A DNA stretch of 64,000 nt from an uncultured Bacteroidia bacterium (GCA_902779765.1 CACZCQ010000013.1:1-64000); one strand, 5' to 3'. Numbered from the stretch's first letter, positions 52,744 to 61,828 are shown. Program-made: numbers and translations. The notes: generated by a model not told the origin, from the letters alone.

Positions 52744-53322
52744 CTATCTTGAAAAGACCTTGTCCACAAGCATCTCGAATTCCTGGAAGGCATACGTATC
52801 CTTCAGGTCTCTCAGCGAATACGCCAAACCGCGGTAGTACCACTCATGATCCTTTGGATTCTTGGTGTGGAACAGGTTCCAAAGCGCATCTCCCTTCTCG
52901 ACGTAGTCGCGCGAAATCGCCCTCATGTTTGAAAGCTTGTCACCGAGCGCCACGATCTTCTCTTCCAATGTCGCGCAGGCAAGACGGTCAAGGGTCAACT
53001 TCTTGCGGGCGTACCAGTTATTCTCTTCATTGGTTTCCTCCTCGATGATGCTGCTCTCGGCGGCAACCAGGCTGGCCACCCTGCTCCCGAATTCATCCCG
53101 GATCATCTCGAGTGTCACGTCCGTATCCTCCACGGTGTCATGGAGTACCGCCGCAGCCAGGAGTTCCTGGTCAGGAGTCATGGTGGAAACTATCTCCATC
53201 GCCTCGAGGGGATGGATGATATAGGGAAAACCTTTCCCGCGACGCTCCGTACCGGCATGCGCCTTGACTGCGAATATGATAGCCCGGTCCAGAAGGGCGG
53301 TATCCAGTGGTTTGTTAGGCAT
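52744..53322 (-). CDS. HD-domain alarmone hydrolase-like protein (MESH1/SAH type)
   Basis: 192 residues, a single HD domain of the RelA/SpoT hydrolase group. Metal and substrate motifs: FAVKAHAGTERRGKGFPYIIHP, AAAVLHDTVEDTDVTLEMI (HDxVED) and KLSNMRAISRDYVEKGD. This matches small alarmone hydrolases that remove the 3'-pyrophosphate of (p)ppGpp. The synthetase domain is on a separate, adjacent upstream gene (9-nt gap), so synthesis and hydrolysis are split across two proteins of one operon. Confidence 0.88.
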   Translation of the reverse strand: MPNKPLDTALLDRAIIFAVKAHAGTERRGKGFPYIIHPLEAMEIVSTMTPDQELLAAAVLHDTVEDTDVTLEMIRDEFGSRVASLVAAESSIIEEETNEENNWYARKKLTLDRLACATLEEKIVALGDKLSNMRAISRDYVEKGDALWNLFHTKNPKDHEWYYRGLAYSLRDLKDTYAFQEFEMLVDKVFSR

Positions 53323-53331
53323 CTCTTCCGG

Positions 53332-54396
53332 TTATTGGTTCATGAAGGGCAGATCCTTGGATTGTTCGACCAGCAGCTCGGCTATCATGTCATTGCTCTC
53401 AGACTTGCCGTTCAGGACATCGAACAATAAACGTATTCCGGCCTTGCCACCACCCTTTTTCAAAATATATGCTATGCAAAGGTCCTGTGGACCGATGGAA
53501 GAAGAGATGATGTCCAGGTCGGTCAGTCCTATCTGGTAGCATGCAATCTGGTATGCCCCTTCGAAGTAATTCTTGATCAACGCGTCAATATCTCCAAGTG
53601 TCTTGAATTCCAAGCCCTTGAAAACTTGAAGGTAAGGCATCAGCGGGACCTGCTGGATCTCGGCCTGGTTCACGGAGGCGATCCTCCTGTTCAACCTTTC
53701 GAAAGGCTTCAGCTCAAGATAGCTCCGGAAAGTATCACCGTCGAGCGGGACCTCGTCCAGATTGCCGGAGGCGACCAATGCCTGGACACGACGGCGGTAG
53801 TCCGAAAGCTCGATACGGATACGGCTGAACTCATCGTCGATCAGTTCCAGCATGCCGGCTATCCTGCTCATGCTGCGCAGATACCCTTTCGGGACCTCGA
53901 CCCCGCTCTTGTAGCCGGTATCGTGGCTCATATTTGCCCATGCGTGCTGGAGGACGGTACGGATCTGGATCTCGAACCTGTAGGGGAACTCCGGCACGGA
54001 ACAGATATAATGCACGGACAGATATCCGAAACTGTCTATCTCGTGGAGCTTGCGCTTGTCGACGGAATTCTCCCAATCAACATCGAACATCCGTTCGACT
54101 GCCGAGGCGACCTTGTCGACATCGTCGATATAGAAGGTGATGACACGCAACCCGATGATATCCGTGATATCAGCCAGGCTATTGTACTTGGTACCCTTGA
54201 GTTCGAGTTTTCCGGCGAGTGAACCCTCGGTCTTGACCCTGTATTCCAGGGCAGCCACCAGAAGGCCGGCATCATCGAAAGTATTCTTCAAACGGGAATG
54301 AAGCTGCCTGGCCATATCATTGAACCTGGGCAGATTCTCCCTGTATTCTTCAAGGATCGCTTCGCAATGCGGATCCAGACACTGAGTATCGGACAT
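53332..54396 (-). CDS. (p)ppGpp synthetase-domain protein (RelA/SpoT-like)
   Basis: 354 residues, RelA/SpoT synthetase domain at ~30-190: LEYRVKTEGSLAGKLELKG, ADITDIIGLRVITFYIDDVD, DSFGYLSVHYICSVPEFPYRF and EIQIRTVLQHAWANMSHDTGY. No HD, TGS or ACT domain is present. The extra ~160 C-terminal residues are of unknown function. It should make (p)ppGpp from ATP and GTP or GDP. It is first in the operon continuing to the STAS gene, with its own promoter box in the 34-bp gap upstream. Confidence 0.9.
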   Translation of the reverse strand: MSDTQCLDPHCEAILEEYRENLPRFNDMARQLHSRLKNTFDDAGLLVAALEYRVKTEGSLAGKLELKGTKYNSLADITDIIGLRVITFYIDDVDKVASAVERMFDVDWENSVDKRKLHEIDSFGYLSVHYICSVPEFPYRFEIQIRTVLQHAWANMSHDTGYKSGVEVPKGYLRSMSRIAGMLELIDDEFSRIRIELSDYRRRVQALVASGNLDEVPLDGDTFRSYLELKPFERLNRRIASVNQAEIQQVPLMPYLQVFKGLEFKTLGDIDALIKNYFEGAYQIACYQIGLTDLDIISSSIGPQDLCIAYILKKGGGKAGIRLLFDVLNGKSESNDMIAELLVEQSKDLPFMNQ

Positions 54397-54418
54397 ATTA
54401 CCTGGAATAACAATTATA

Positions 54419-54426
54419 CAAATATA
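54419..54426 (-). promoter_or_regulatory. -7 box of the signalling operon
   Basis: Minus-strand TATATTTG in the gap between the GH51 gene and the synthetase start, 22 nt before the ATG. No TTTG at the expected -33 position was found. It suggests separate transcription of the alarmone/partner-switch genes, but read-through from upstream remains possible. Confidence 0.45.
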
Positions 54427-54430
54427 ATTA

Positions 54431-56332
54431 TTATTTCAGTTTGATTCTCATAATTGCGACACTATGAGGAGGAAGCGTTGTCCCGATACTCTTCTTTCCG
54501 GCGTTGACTTCGAGAGGATATCCGGTGAAATAACTGTCAGGGGTCAGGTCTTCAGAGGCAAGTAGCGTCCCCTCGAGGAATGTACCCTTCAGCTTGAAAT
54601 CAAACACGCGCTCTTTGTCGTAATATGAATTGACGAGGGTGACCGTGAGTATCCCGTCCTTGAGAGTCGCCGCGGTGGAATAATCCTCGTTGCCCTCAAC
54701 CTTGCAGATCCTGCCGTCCTGATGGGCCTTCATCATTGCGAATACCTGTCCGTTGGCAGTCAGTCGGCTCCCTTTCGGGGTGATTATGATCGCACCTTCC
54801 CCTACAGGCTGGAAATAGCATACGATGGGGATATCAAGGTCATTGGACTCGTTGAGGTAGAAATGCATGGTAGTAGCCGAATAGATTCCGTCCGCGACAC
54901 ATGAGGGGCGGTACCAGGAGTACCATTGATTCCACTCGTCAAAGGAAATGTGCAGGTCCTTGCCCGTGGCATCCAGGCTTTCCCGCATCCTGCGGGCCAG
55001 ATTGATATTACCGGTATAGGATCCGGTAACCTCCTCATAGGAAGTCCTTTCAGCCTCCTGGGTCGTGTAATGCCTGCTTCCTCCTGCATAATGATGCAGG
55101 GATATGTACTTCACCCTGTCGGAAAGCCTCGCGGCAGAATTCGCAGCCCAGTTGTCATTAGGATAAGGTCCTGAAGAACATAACTCCAGGCCGGGACTGA
55201 CCGCCAGCATAGCATCGGCCTGTTTACCTGCCATAAGGGCATATTCCTCAGGTGCATCGGGACCTTCCATATGCCCGTAGCCGATTTCGTTGCCGAGGGA
55301 CCAGTACCTCACGTTATACGGTTCCGTATGTCCCCTCTGCGCACGGATCTTTCCGTACTCGGTATCGACCGAGCCGTTGCAGTATTCCACCCACTGGGCA
55401 CTCTCCTCCGGGGTATTCCAGGAAAGGTTGATGGTCATCATCGGCTCTGCACCAACTTCGCGGCAAAGGGCGATGAAGTCATCCGTGTCTATCTCGTGGT
55501 AGTCATATCCGTCAGAGTAAGGCTGCGTCTCTATCTCGGTCACCGCCTGCAGGGGGCCACGCTGGTCGACGGGCAGCAGTCCGTCTTTCCAGCGATATTC
55601 GCCTGCGAAATTGCCTCCCGGCCAGCGCAGCAGCCTTGGACCGATAGCCTTCAGGTTGGCGACGACATCGGACCTCATGCCGTGGAAATTGTCCTTGGGC
55701 ATCATGGAAAGCGCCCCAAACACCACCTCGGCCTTTTCAACGAACGAAAAGCGTATGCACGCCTCGTCGTCGGATACGGAAGGAACCATGTCGAAAGCAT
55801 TCACGACCCAGTCGGCTTCCGGCTCAAGCCTCAGGACATGACTTGCATAAGACCCGCCGCCTGACCAGTCAGTCAACTCCACCTTCAGCGCCACGGGGAC
55901 AGAAACCTTGGTAACCGTCCTGATCTCGTATGCCTTTCCTCCCTCCAGCACCAGGCCTTTCTGCCCTATTCCTGCAGCCTGCCCGGCGGCAAGGTTCTGA
56001 ACGGTCTGAGAGTTCAACTCGTTCCCACGGTTCATGCCAGGCAGGCAGATATGCTTGGTGTAGGAAGGGGCACCCATCGAGAAAAAGGCTTTCCCGCCTA
56101 TTCCGAACCACTGGGAAGAAACGCCTTCGTTCCTGGACGGCTTTCCCGCGAACTTGCGGTTGCGGAGCATCTGTGCGCTCAGTCCTCCGTTAACCGCAGC
56201 CCTGGTATGCTCGAGATTATGCCCGAATACGAATGGAGAATAATCCCGTGCTGACTTGACGTCGATCACCTGGGCCTGTGCGACCTGAATGCAAAAGGCG
56301 GCTAATGCCGCCAGTAATAATTTTTTATTCAT
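54431..56332 (-). CDS. Secreted alpha-L-arabinofuranosidase, GH51
   Basis: 633 residues with a signal peptide (LLLAALAAFCIQVAQAQ). The GH51 catalytic acid/base is in RYWSLGNEIGYGHMEGPD and the nucleophile in LHISFDEWNQWYSWY. Substrate-binding LLRWPGGNFAGEYRWKDG is also typical, and a C-terminal beta domain follows. It removes arabinose side chains from arabinan or arabinoxylan. It sits 9 nt after the M23/LysM gene, an odd partner, and no SusC/D pair is near, so this is not a classical polysaccharide utilisation locus. Confidence 0.92.
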   Translation of the reverse strand: MNKKLLLAALAAFCIQVAQAQVIDVKSARDYSPFVFGHNLEHTRAAVNGGLSAQMLRNRKFAGKPSRNEGVSSQWFGIGGKAFFSMGAPSYTKHICLPGMNRGNELNSQTVQNLAAGQAAGIGQKGLVLEGGKAYEIRTVTKVSVPVALKVELTDWSGGGSYASHVLRLEPEADWVVNAFDMVPSVSDDEACIRFSFVEKAEVVFGALSMMPKDNFHGMRSDVVANLKAIGPRLLRWPGGNFAGEYRWKDGLLPVDQRGPLQAVTEIETQPYSDGYDYHEIDTDDFIALCREVGAEPMMTINLSWNTPEESAQWVEYCNGSVDTEYGKIRAQRGHTEPYNVRYWSLGNEIGYGHMEGPDAPEEYALMAGKQADAMLAVSPGLELCSSGPYPNDNWAANSAARLSDRVKYISLHHYAGGSRHYTTQEAERTSYEEVTGSYTGNINLARRMRESLDATGKDLHISFDEWNQWYSWYRPSCVADGIYSATTMHFYLNESNDLDIPIVCYFQPVGEGAIIITPKGSRLTANGQVFAMMKAHQDGRICKVEGNEDYSTAATLKDGILTVTLVNSYYDKERVFDFKLKGTFLEGTLLASEDLTPDSYFTGYPLEVNAGKKSIGTTLPPHSVAIMRIKLK

Positions 56333-56341
56333 AAACTGTAT

Positions 56342-57403
56342 TTACCGTACCCTTAGTTTCCTGCCAAGCCTCAATGTCGTTCTCTCGGAGATTCCGTTGA
56401 GCTGACACAACTTCTTCACAGTCGTATGGTACTTCCTTGCGATGGCACCGAGGGTATCTCCCTGCCGGATCGTATGGTACTGGACTTGAGCAGCAGCCTT
56501 CCTCTCGGCTTCGGCCTTCTTTGCGGCTTCTTCCTTTTCCCGGGTATCCCCTTCGATGATATCTATCTCTTCCTGCTCATCTTCAGGGACATAGTTGCTG
56601 CTGGCGTTCAGATACTTCTTCTTCAGGATGAACAGCCTGTGCCTCAGCACGCCCGACTTGAAATCTATCAGCCACTCAGGGTCGAAAGCATATCCCTTGT
56701 ATCTGGTCTCGAAATGAAGGTGCGGTCCGGAAGAGCGGCCTGTGGATCCTCCGAGGCCTATGATAGATCCTGCATCGACCCACTGGTCCTCCGAGACCAT
56801 TATCTTTGACAGATGGGCATAGAATGTCTCCAGCCCGTTCTCATGCCTTAGGACTACGAGATTGCCGTATCCCCTGAAGCTCTTTGCCAGGCGTACCTTG
56901 CCGTTGAATGCGGCATATACCGGAGTCCCGGTATGGAGAGGAAGGTCGACTCCCTGATGCCTGCGTCTGTGGCGGAACCCGAACTTTGAGAAGACTTCTG
57001 TCTGGTTAGGGCACTTGTATCCGCTCAAGGAATCCACGATCCATAGAGCGATCTCGTCGGGAAGGCTTTCAAGGGAAGCCCTGTACGGATCGGGAGCCTC
57101 GTGTGTCCAGCATTCAGTAAAGATCGCATCGTCGTTCGCGAAACTGGGATCCTTGTAATACTTCCAGGTATAATCATCGTACAAGAGTATCTTGATGCGT
57201 GGATCCGAAGTATCCAAAGTATCCAGGGCTACCATAGTGGCGGCATCCATGGACTGAACCGGCTGGAACGCCGGCCTTGGTACGAGAAGTTCCGCCTGTT
57301 TCTTCGTTTTGATTGTCGTATCCTGCGCCGAGGCGGTGGCGGCTGATATCATCACGGCAAGGGCCAAGACAAAGGTGCTCGCCGAAATCCTTATAAAATT
57401 CAT
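56342..57403 (-). CDS. M23 metallopeptidase with C-terminal LysM
   Basis: 353 residues, signal peptide (TFVLALAVMISAATASA). The M23 (LytM) active site is HQGVDLPLHTGTPVYAAF (HxxxD) and GRSSGPHLHFETRYKGY (HxH). A Glu/Ala/Lys-rich linker leads to a LysM domain (YHTIRQGDTLGAIARKYHTT, LCQLNGIS). It likely cleaves peptide cross-links of peptidoglycan or activates amidases in the periplasm. The gene lies 11 nt after the phosphohexomutase gene. Confidence 0.93.
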   Translation of the reverse strand: MNFIRISASTFVLALAVMISAATASAQDTTIKTKKQAELLVPRPAFQPVQSMDAATMVALDTLDTSDPRIKILLYDDYTWKYYKDPSFANDDAIFTECWTHEAPDPYRASLESLPDEIALWIVDSLSGYKCPNQTEVFSKFGFRHRRRHQGVDLPLHTGTPVYAAFNGKVRLAKSFRGYGNLVVLRHENGLETFYAHLSKIMVSEDQWVDAGSIIGLGGSTGRSSGPHLHFETRYKGYAFDPEWLIDFKSGVLRHRLFILKKKYLNASSNYVPEDEQEEIDIIEGDTREKEEAAKKAEAERKAAAQVQYHTIRQGDTLGAIARKYHTTVKKLCQLNGISERTTLRLGRKLRVR

Positions 57404-57414
57404 CCGATAATCAT

Positions 57415-58773
57415 TTACATTTTAGCTCCGAATCTCTCGATGAGCAGATTCTTGGTCAAGGAAACCTTTTCTTCCAGGAGGTCGTTTGACGTCGCTTCGC
57501 ATATGAACCTGAGATAAGGCTCGGTATTGGAAGGACGGATGTTGAACCACCAGTCGGGGAACTCAACCCTGTATCCGTCGAAATCCATCTGCGCGGTCGG
57601 AGTCTCACGGGAAATGAAGAACTCCCTTACCGCGTCCATGGCCCCCTTCTTGTCCTCGATTCGGAAATTGATCTCACCCGAATTCTGGTAGCGGGCAATC
57701 CTGCCGATCAGCTGGCTCAGGGATATCCCCTTCTCCTTCATCGATGCGACTACCCTGAGGATCAGCATCGAAGCGAGGAGTCCGCTGTCGGAATAGAAGA
57801 AATCCTTGAAATAATAATGTCCTGCAAGTTCCCCTCCCCAGACACCGTCCAGTTCACGGAGTTTCTTGGCTGCGAAGGCACGCCCAACCTTCCAGGTCTC
57901 CATCCTGCATCCCATGGGTGCAAGATATTCGCCGACGGCCTTCGAACTGCGGATATCCTGGAGTACGATCCCCTTCAACCCTCTTTCCTCGACATAATAA
58001 TGGCCCAGCACGGCGATCATCAGGTCGGGGGAAATGAACTTGCCTTCGTTGTCCACGAACATGACCCTGTCGGCGTCGCCGTCATAGATTACTCCCACAT
58101 CGGCACCGACTTCCCTGACGAGTTTCTGGAGAGGCTCTACATTCTTGAGGATCAGGGGGTTGGGCTCATGGTTCGGGAAGCTGCCGTCCATCTCCTCGAA
58201 GATATATGCCGGTGAATCACCGAATATCTCACGGGCATAAAGGCCGGCCATGCCGTTGGATATATCCATGGCTATCCTGAGCCCGGAATAATCTCCCTTG
58301 AACTTCATCAGGAAGTCGAGGTAGTCCTTGTGGATGTCCATAGGGACGACCTTGCCCCTGACTTCCGCAGCGGGGGTGGGCCTGCCTTCGAGTATCCACT
58401 CCTGTATCTGGCCCAGTCCGGAATCGAAACCGACCGGGAGGGCGTTCTCCCTGGAAACCTTCATTCCGTTGTACTCCTTGGGATTGTGGGATGCGGTGAT
58501 CTGGACGGAAGCTTTGAAGCCGTAGTTCGCAGTCCCGAAATATACCATCGGAGTCGTGCTCAGGCCGATATCATACACATCGGCGCCGGCATCCGTGATG
58601 CCTTTCACCAGATAATCATGCACCTCGGGCGACGATACCCTGCAGTCGCGGCCGACCAGCACCTTGTCCGTGCCGAGGAGTTCAGGTATGAAATATCCTA
58701 CCTTGTATGCGGTCTCCCTGTCGAAATCGACATTATAGACCCCGCGTATGTCATATGCGTGGAATGCTCCCAT
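57415..58773 (-). CDS. Phosphomannomutase/phosphoglucomutase
   Basis: 452 residues. The phosphoserine loop is in QITASHNPKEYNGMK, the metal loop in VIYDGDADRVMFVDNEG, the sugar-binding loop in GVWGGELAGHYYFKDFF and the phosphate-binding loop in IRPSNTEPYLRF. These are the four motifs of the bacterial alpha-D-phosphohexomutase family (ManB/AlgC type). It interconverts hexose 1- and 6-phosphates for surface polysaccharide precursors. Located between def and the M23 gene in one run. Confidence 0.94.
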   Translation of the reverse strand: MGAFHAYDIRGVYNVDFDRETAYKVGYFIPELLGTDKVLVGRDCRVSSPEVHDYLVKGITDAGADVYDIGLSTTPMVYFGTANYGFKASVQITASHNPKEYNGMKVSRENALPVGFDSGLGQIQEWILEGRPTPAAEVRGKVVPMDIHKDYLDFLMKFKGDYSGLRIAMDISNGMAGLYAREIFGDSPAYIFEEMDGSFPNHEPNPLILKNVEPLQKLVREVGADVGVIYDGDADRVMFVDNEGKFISPDLMIAVLGHYYVEERGLKGIVLQDIRSSKAVGEYLAPMGCRMETWKVGRAFAAKKLRELDGVWGGELAGHYYFKDFFYSDSGLLASMLILRVVASMKEKGISLSQLIGRIARYQNSGEINFRIEDKKGAMDAVREFFISRETPTAQMDFDGYRVEFPDWWFNIRPSNTEPYLRFICEATSNDLLEEKVSLTKNLLIERFGAKM

Positions 58774-58777
58774 GTTT

Positions 58778-59332
58778 CTACTTGATTATCGTGGTGTACC
58801 TTGCAAAAACCTTACCTCTGGATATCCCGATGAGCTTCTTTGATATTATCTTTTTCCTTATCGGTGCCACATGGTCCACGAAAAGGTCGCCGTCTAGATG
58901 TGACATCTCGTGCTGCACCATCCGGCAGGCGAACTTGTCGAACTTTTCGGTCACCTTCTCGAGATTCTCATTGTAATACTCCACCGTCATGCTCTCGGGA
59001 CGGACAACGTCGCAATAGATACCGGGGATGCTCAGGCAGCCTTCGGAATACTCGCACTTCCGGTCACTCTCTTCAATGACGACCGGGTTGATCATGACCC
59101 TGGTGAAACCCTCCAGGTATGGATATACGTCAGCCATGTCCCTTCCGTCCACGATCAGCACCCTTACGCTCTCGCCTATCTGCGGGGCGGCAAGGCCGCA
59201 TCCCTCAGCCTTGGCCAGGGTATCCTTGAGGTCGGTAACCAGGTTGGCCAGATACTCCTTGTCGTCCAGGTCGGCCGGAGCCGCAACCTGCCTCAACACT
59301 TCGGAGCCATATAAATAGATTGGTCTTATCAT
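58778..59332 (-). CDS. def: Peptide deformylase
   Basis: 184 residues from the ATG at 59332 (MIRPIYLYGSEVLRQ), immediately after the ruvX stop; earlier in-frame starts are less like the family. The three deformylase motifs are GCGLAAPQIGE, YSEGCLSIPGIY and VQHEMSHLDGDLFVDH (HExxH). It removes the formyl group from nascent proteins. The order ruvX-def is common in Bacteroidota. Confidence 0.96.
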   Translation of the reverse strand: MIRPIYLYGSEVLRQVAAPADLDDKEYLANLVTDLKDTLAKAEGCGLAAPQIGESVRVLIVDGRDMADVYPYLEGFTRVMINPVVIEESDRKCEYSEGCLSIPGIYCDVVRPESMTVEYYNENLEKVTEKFDKFACRMVQHEMSHLDGDLFVDHVAPIRKKIISKKLIGISRGKVFARYTTIIK

Positions 59333-59333
59333 A

Positions 59334-59756
59334 TCATCGTCCATTATTGTTCCGGTCAAGATAGCTCTGGAGTATGATAGCCGCGCTTATCTTGTCCACG
59401 GAATTCTTGTCCCTCCTGTCCTTGGCCTTCATGCCGCCCTCTATCATTGCCCTGTGAGCTAGCACGGAGGTGAATCTCTCGTCCTCCAGCGAAACCGGGA
59501 TTTCCGGGAACTTCCTGGCCAGGTTCTTCAGGAATACCTCGACATCGGCGGCCGCCTCGGAGGGGGTGTTGTCCATGTTCAACGGATAGCCCACCACAAA
59601 TCTGGTGACAGTCTCCTTTGCAGCATAATTTTTGAGATAATCTATTATCTTTGCAGCAGGAACAGTGTCCAGGGCGGTGGCGAAGATACCGAGCGGGTCA
59701 CTAACCGCGACCCCGACGCGCTTGCGTCCGTAGTCTATGCCTAATATCCTGTCCAT
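59334..59756 (-). CDS. ruvX: Holliday junction resolvase-like YqgF/RuvX
   Basis: 140 residues. RILGIDYGRKRVGVAVSDPLG is the RNase H-fold first acidic motif, VVGYPLNMDNTPS and LEDERFTSVLAH follow and DKISAAIILQSYLD ends the protein, all diagnostic of YqgF. The family resolves Holliday junctions or processes 16S rRNA precursor. It is first of the run ruvX-def-phosphohexomutase-M23-GH51 and has a promoter at 59764-59795. Confidence 0.95.
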   Translation of the reverse strand: MDRILGIDYGRKRVGVAVSDPLGIFATALDTVPAAKIIDYLKNYAAKETVTRFVVGYPLNMDNTPSEAAADVEVFLKNLARKFPEIPVSLEDERFTSVLAHRAMIEGGMKAKDRRDKNSVDKISAAIILQSYLDRNNNGR

Positions 59757-59763
59757 GAACTTG

Positions 59764-59795
59764 CAAAGTTAACGAAAAAAGGCCATCTAGTCAAA
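59764..59795 (-). promoter_or_regulatory. Promoter of the ruvX operon
   Basis: Minus strand: TTTG (59792-59795), 20 nt, TAACTTTG (59764-59771), then 7 nt to the ATG of ruvX. One base longer than the consensus spacing. The short leader would be only a few bases. Confidence 0.6.
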
Positions 59796-59800
59796 TTTAT

Positions 59801-60652
59801 ATGTCCAAGGAGAAGAAAGAAAGGACTTACAACTACCGGATAACCCTGGTCGATGACGATACTCACGACAAGCTCTGGAGCCGGAAATTCACCAAGCTGA
59901 ATGTTCTTGTCTATGCCATCACCGCGATAGTGGTGCTGCTCGCGCTGGCGTGGTGCCTGATAGCCTTCACTCCGGTCAAGACACTTATCCCGGGCTATCC
60001 CGACGCACGCTCCAAGTATGACGCGATCCAGAACGCCATCAGGATCGACTCACTGGAAAACGTGATAAGCAAATGGGAACTGTATTCGGAAAACCTGAGG
60101 AGGGTTGTGGACGGAGAGGAGCCCCTGAAGATCGACAGCCTGATCAAGGCCGGGAACGCTTCCAAGGAAGCTAACGAAAAAAGGCTGGCGGAGTTGAGCC
60201 TCAAGGATTCCCTCCTCCGGAAGGAAGTCGCCTCGGAAGACCGCTTCGATATTACATCAGGGAGCGGGAAGACCCTGCCCATAGAGGGCATGCATTTCTT
60301 CACGCCGCTCAAGGGTGTCGTCTCACAGGGGTATGACAAGGCCCTCCACCCTTTCATCGACATAACAGCTCCGACCAACTCGGTGGTAATGTCCGTGCTG
60401 GACGGAACTGTAATCTCGGCAGGCTGGACCGATGAGGAAGGCTACACTATCCGCATACAGCATGACGGAGATATCATCTCGGTCTACAAGCACAACCAGA
60501 AACTGATGAAGAAAACCGGAGACAAGGTAAGCGCCGGAACCCCCATCGCGATAGTCGGAGGGACGGGCAATACTGCCGACGGAGAGCACCTGCACTTCGA
60601 ACTCTGGCATAAAGGCGAAGCAGTGGACCCTACGAAATACATTAATTTCTGA
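59801..60652 (+). CDS. M23 family metallopeptidase, membrane-anchored
   Basis: 283 residues. A cytoplasmic N terminus of ~30 residues precedes one membrane helix (~34-55, LVYAITAIVVLLALAWCLI); then a coiled-coil stretch (~70-150) leads to the M23 domain. Active-site motifs: KALHPFIDITAP (HxxxD) and ADGEHLHFELWHKG (HxH). Typical of divisome- or elongasome-linked peptidases. The stop overlaps the dxr start by one base. Confidence 0.92.
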   Translation: MSKEKKERTYNYRITLVDDDTHDKLWSRKFTKLNVLVYAITAIVVLLALAWCLIAFTPVKTLIPGYPDARSKYDAIQNAIRIDSLENVISKWELYSENLRRVVDGEEPLKIDSLIKAGNASKEANEKRLAELSLKDSLLRKEVASEDRFDITSGSGKTLPIEGMHFFTPLKGVVSQGYDKALHPFIDITAPTNSVVMSVLDGTVISAGWTDEEGYTIRIQHDGDIISVYKHNQKLMKKTGDKVSAGTPIAIVGGTGNTADGEHLHFELWHKGEAVDPTKYINF

Positions 60653-61824
60653 TGGAGAAACGAAGGATAGCGATATTGGGATCGACGGGATCCATCGGAA
60701 GGCAGACCCTCGATGTGATCAGGGAGCACAGGGACCTTTTCGAGGTCGAGCTGTTGACTTGCAACAGCAGTTTCATGACCCTGGCCGCTCAAGCCAGGGA
60801 ATTCGATGCAAACAACGTGGTCATCTGCGACGAGACCCGCTACAAGGCCCTGAATGACGCACTGAAAGATTCCGACACCAAGGTATTCACCGGTATAAAG
60901 TCCGTATGCGACCTGGTCGCGAGCGACAGGGTGGACATCGTGGTCGCATCGATGGTGGGATTCAGCGGGCTGGCCCCGACCATCTCCGCCATCAAGGCTG
61001 GGAAAGTAATCGCCCTTGCCAACAAGGAGACCCTGGTGGCCGCCGGCTCGATAGTGATGGAGATGTCCAGGAAATACGGGGCTCCCATCCTCCCGGTTGA
61101 TTCCGAGCATTCAGCGATATTCCAATGTCTCCTGGCCGCCCAGGGCAACAAGGTCAGCAAGATCCACCTTACCGCCTCGGGAGGGCCTTTCAGGACCTGG
61201 GATAAAGAAAAGATTGCTTCGGCTACGAAGGATATGGCCCTCAAGCATCCCAACTGGAGCATGGGTGCGAAGATCACCATCGATTCAGCCACGATGATGA
61301 ACAAGGGTTTCGAGGTCATCGAGGCAAGGTGGCTGTTCGACACCCCTGTCGAGAAGATCAATGTAGTCGTCCATCCCGAATCCGTCATCCACTCGATGGT
61401 GGAGTTCGAAGACGGGGCGGTGATCGCCCAGATGGCCTCCCCCGACATGAGGGAGCCCATCCAGTTCGCTATCGGATTTCCGGAGAGATTGCCGTTGAGC
61501 AACCAGAAACTGGATTTCGCCGAGCTTGGAAGCCTGTCTTTCTTCAAACCAGACCTTGACAGGTTCCCTGCGCTTGGACTGGCATTCAAGGCGATGGAAA
61601 GAGGAGGTAACATCCCCTGTGTACTAAATGCCGCCAATGAATCAGCAGTGGCAGCTTTCCTCCGCGACGAGATTCCTTTCTATGGGATATCCGATGTTGT
61701 CGGGGAATGCATGGAGAAGGCTCAGTTCATCGCCGAACCGACCGTGGAGGACATCTTTGCCACTAACTCCCGGGCACGTTCCGACGCAGACCGCCTGATA
61801 GAGTCGATCAAACAGAAATCCTGA
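60652..61824 (+). CDS. dxr: 1-deoxy-D-xylulose 5-phosphate reductoisomerase
   Basis: 390 residues. NADPH site AILGSTGSIGRQTLDV; catalytic region PVDSEHSAIFQCL; MNKGFEVIEARWLF, a metal/substrate motif; and ALANKETLVAAGS. Full length for the family. It makes MEP, the committed precursor in the non-mevalonate isoprenoid pathway. It is followed 4 nt later by rseP, a frequent pairing in Bacteroidota. Confidence 0.97.
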   Translation: MEKRRIAILGSTGSIGRQTLDVIREHRDLFEVELLTCNSSFMTLAAQAREFDANNVVICDETRYKALNDALKDSDTKVFTGIKSVCDLVASDRVDIVVASMVGFSGLAPTISAIKAGKVIALANKETLVAAGSIVMEMSRKYGAPILPVDSEHSAIFQCLLAAQGNKVSKIHLTASGGPFRTWDKEKIASATKDMALKHPNWSMGAKITIDSATMMNKGFEVIEARWLFDTPVEKINVVVHPESVIHSMVEFEDGAVIAQMASPDMREPIQFAIGFPERLPLSNQKLDFAELGSLSFFKPDLDRFPALGLAFKAMERGGNIPCVLNAANESAVAAFLRDEIPFYGISDVVGECMEKAQFIAEPTVEDIFATNSRARSDADRLIESIKQKS

Positions 61825-61828
61825 CGCC

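Noticed and set aside
54431..56332. GH51 gene considered as part of a polysaccharide utilisation locus
   Set aside because: No SusC/SusD pair, hybrid two-component system or further glycoside hydrolases are nearby, and it follows ruvX-def-type housekeeping genes.
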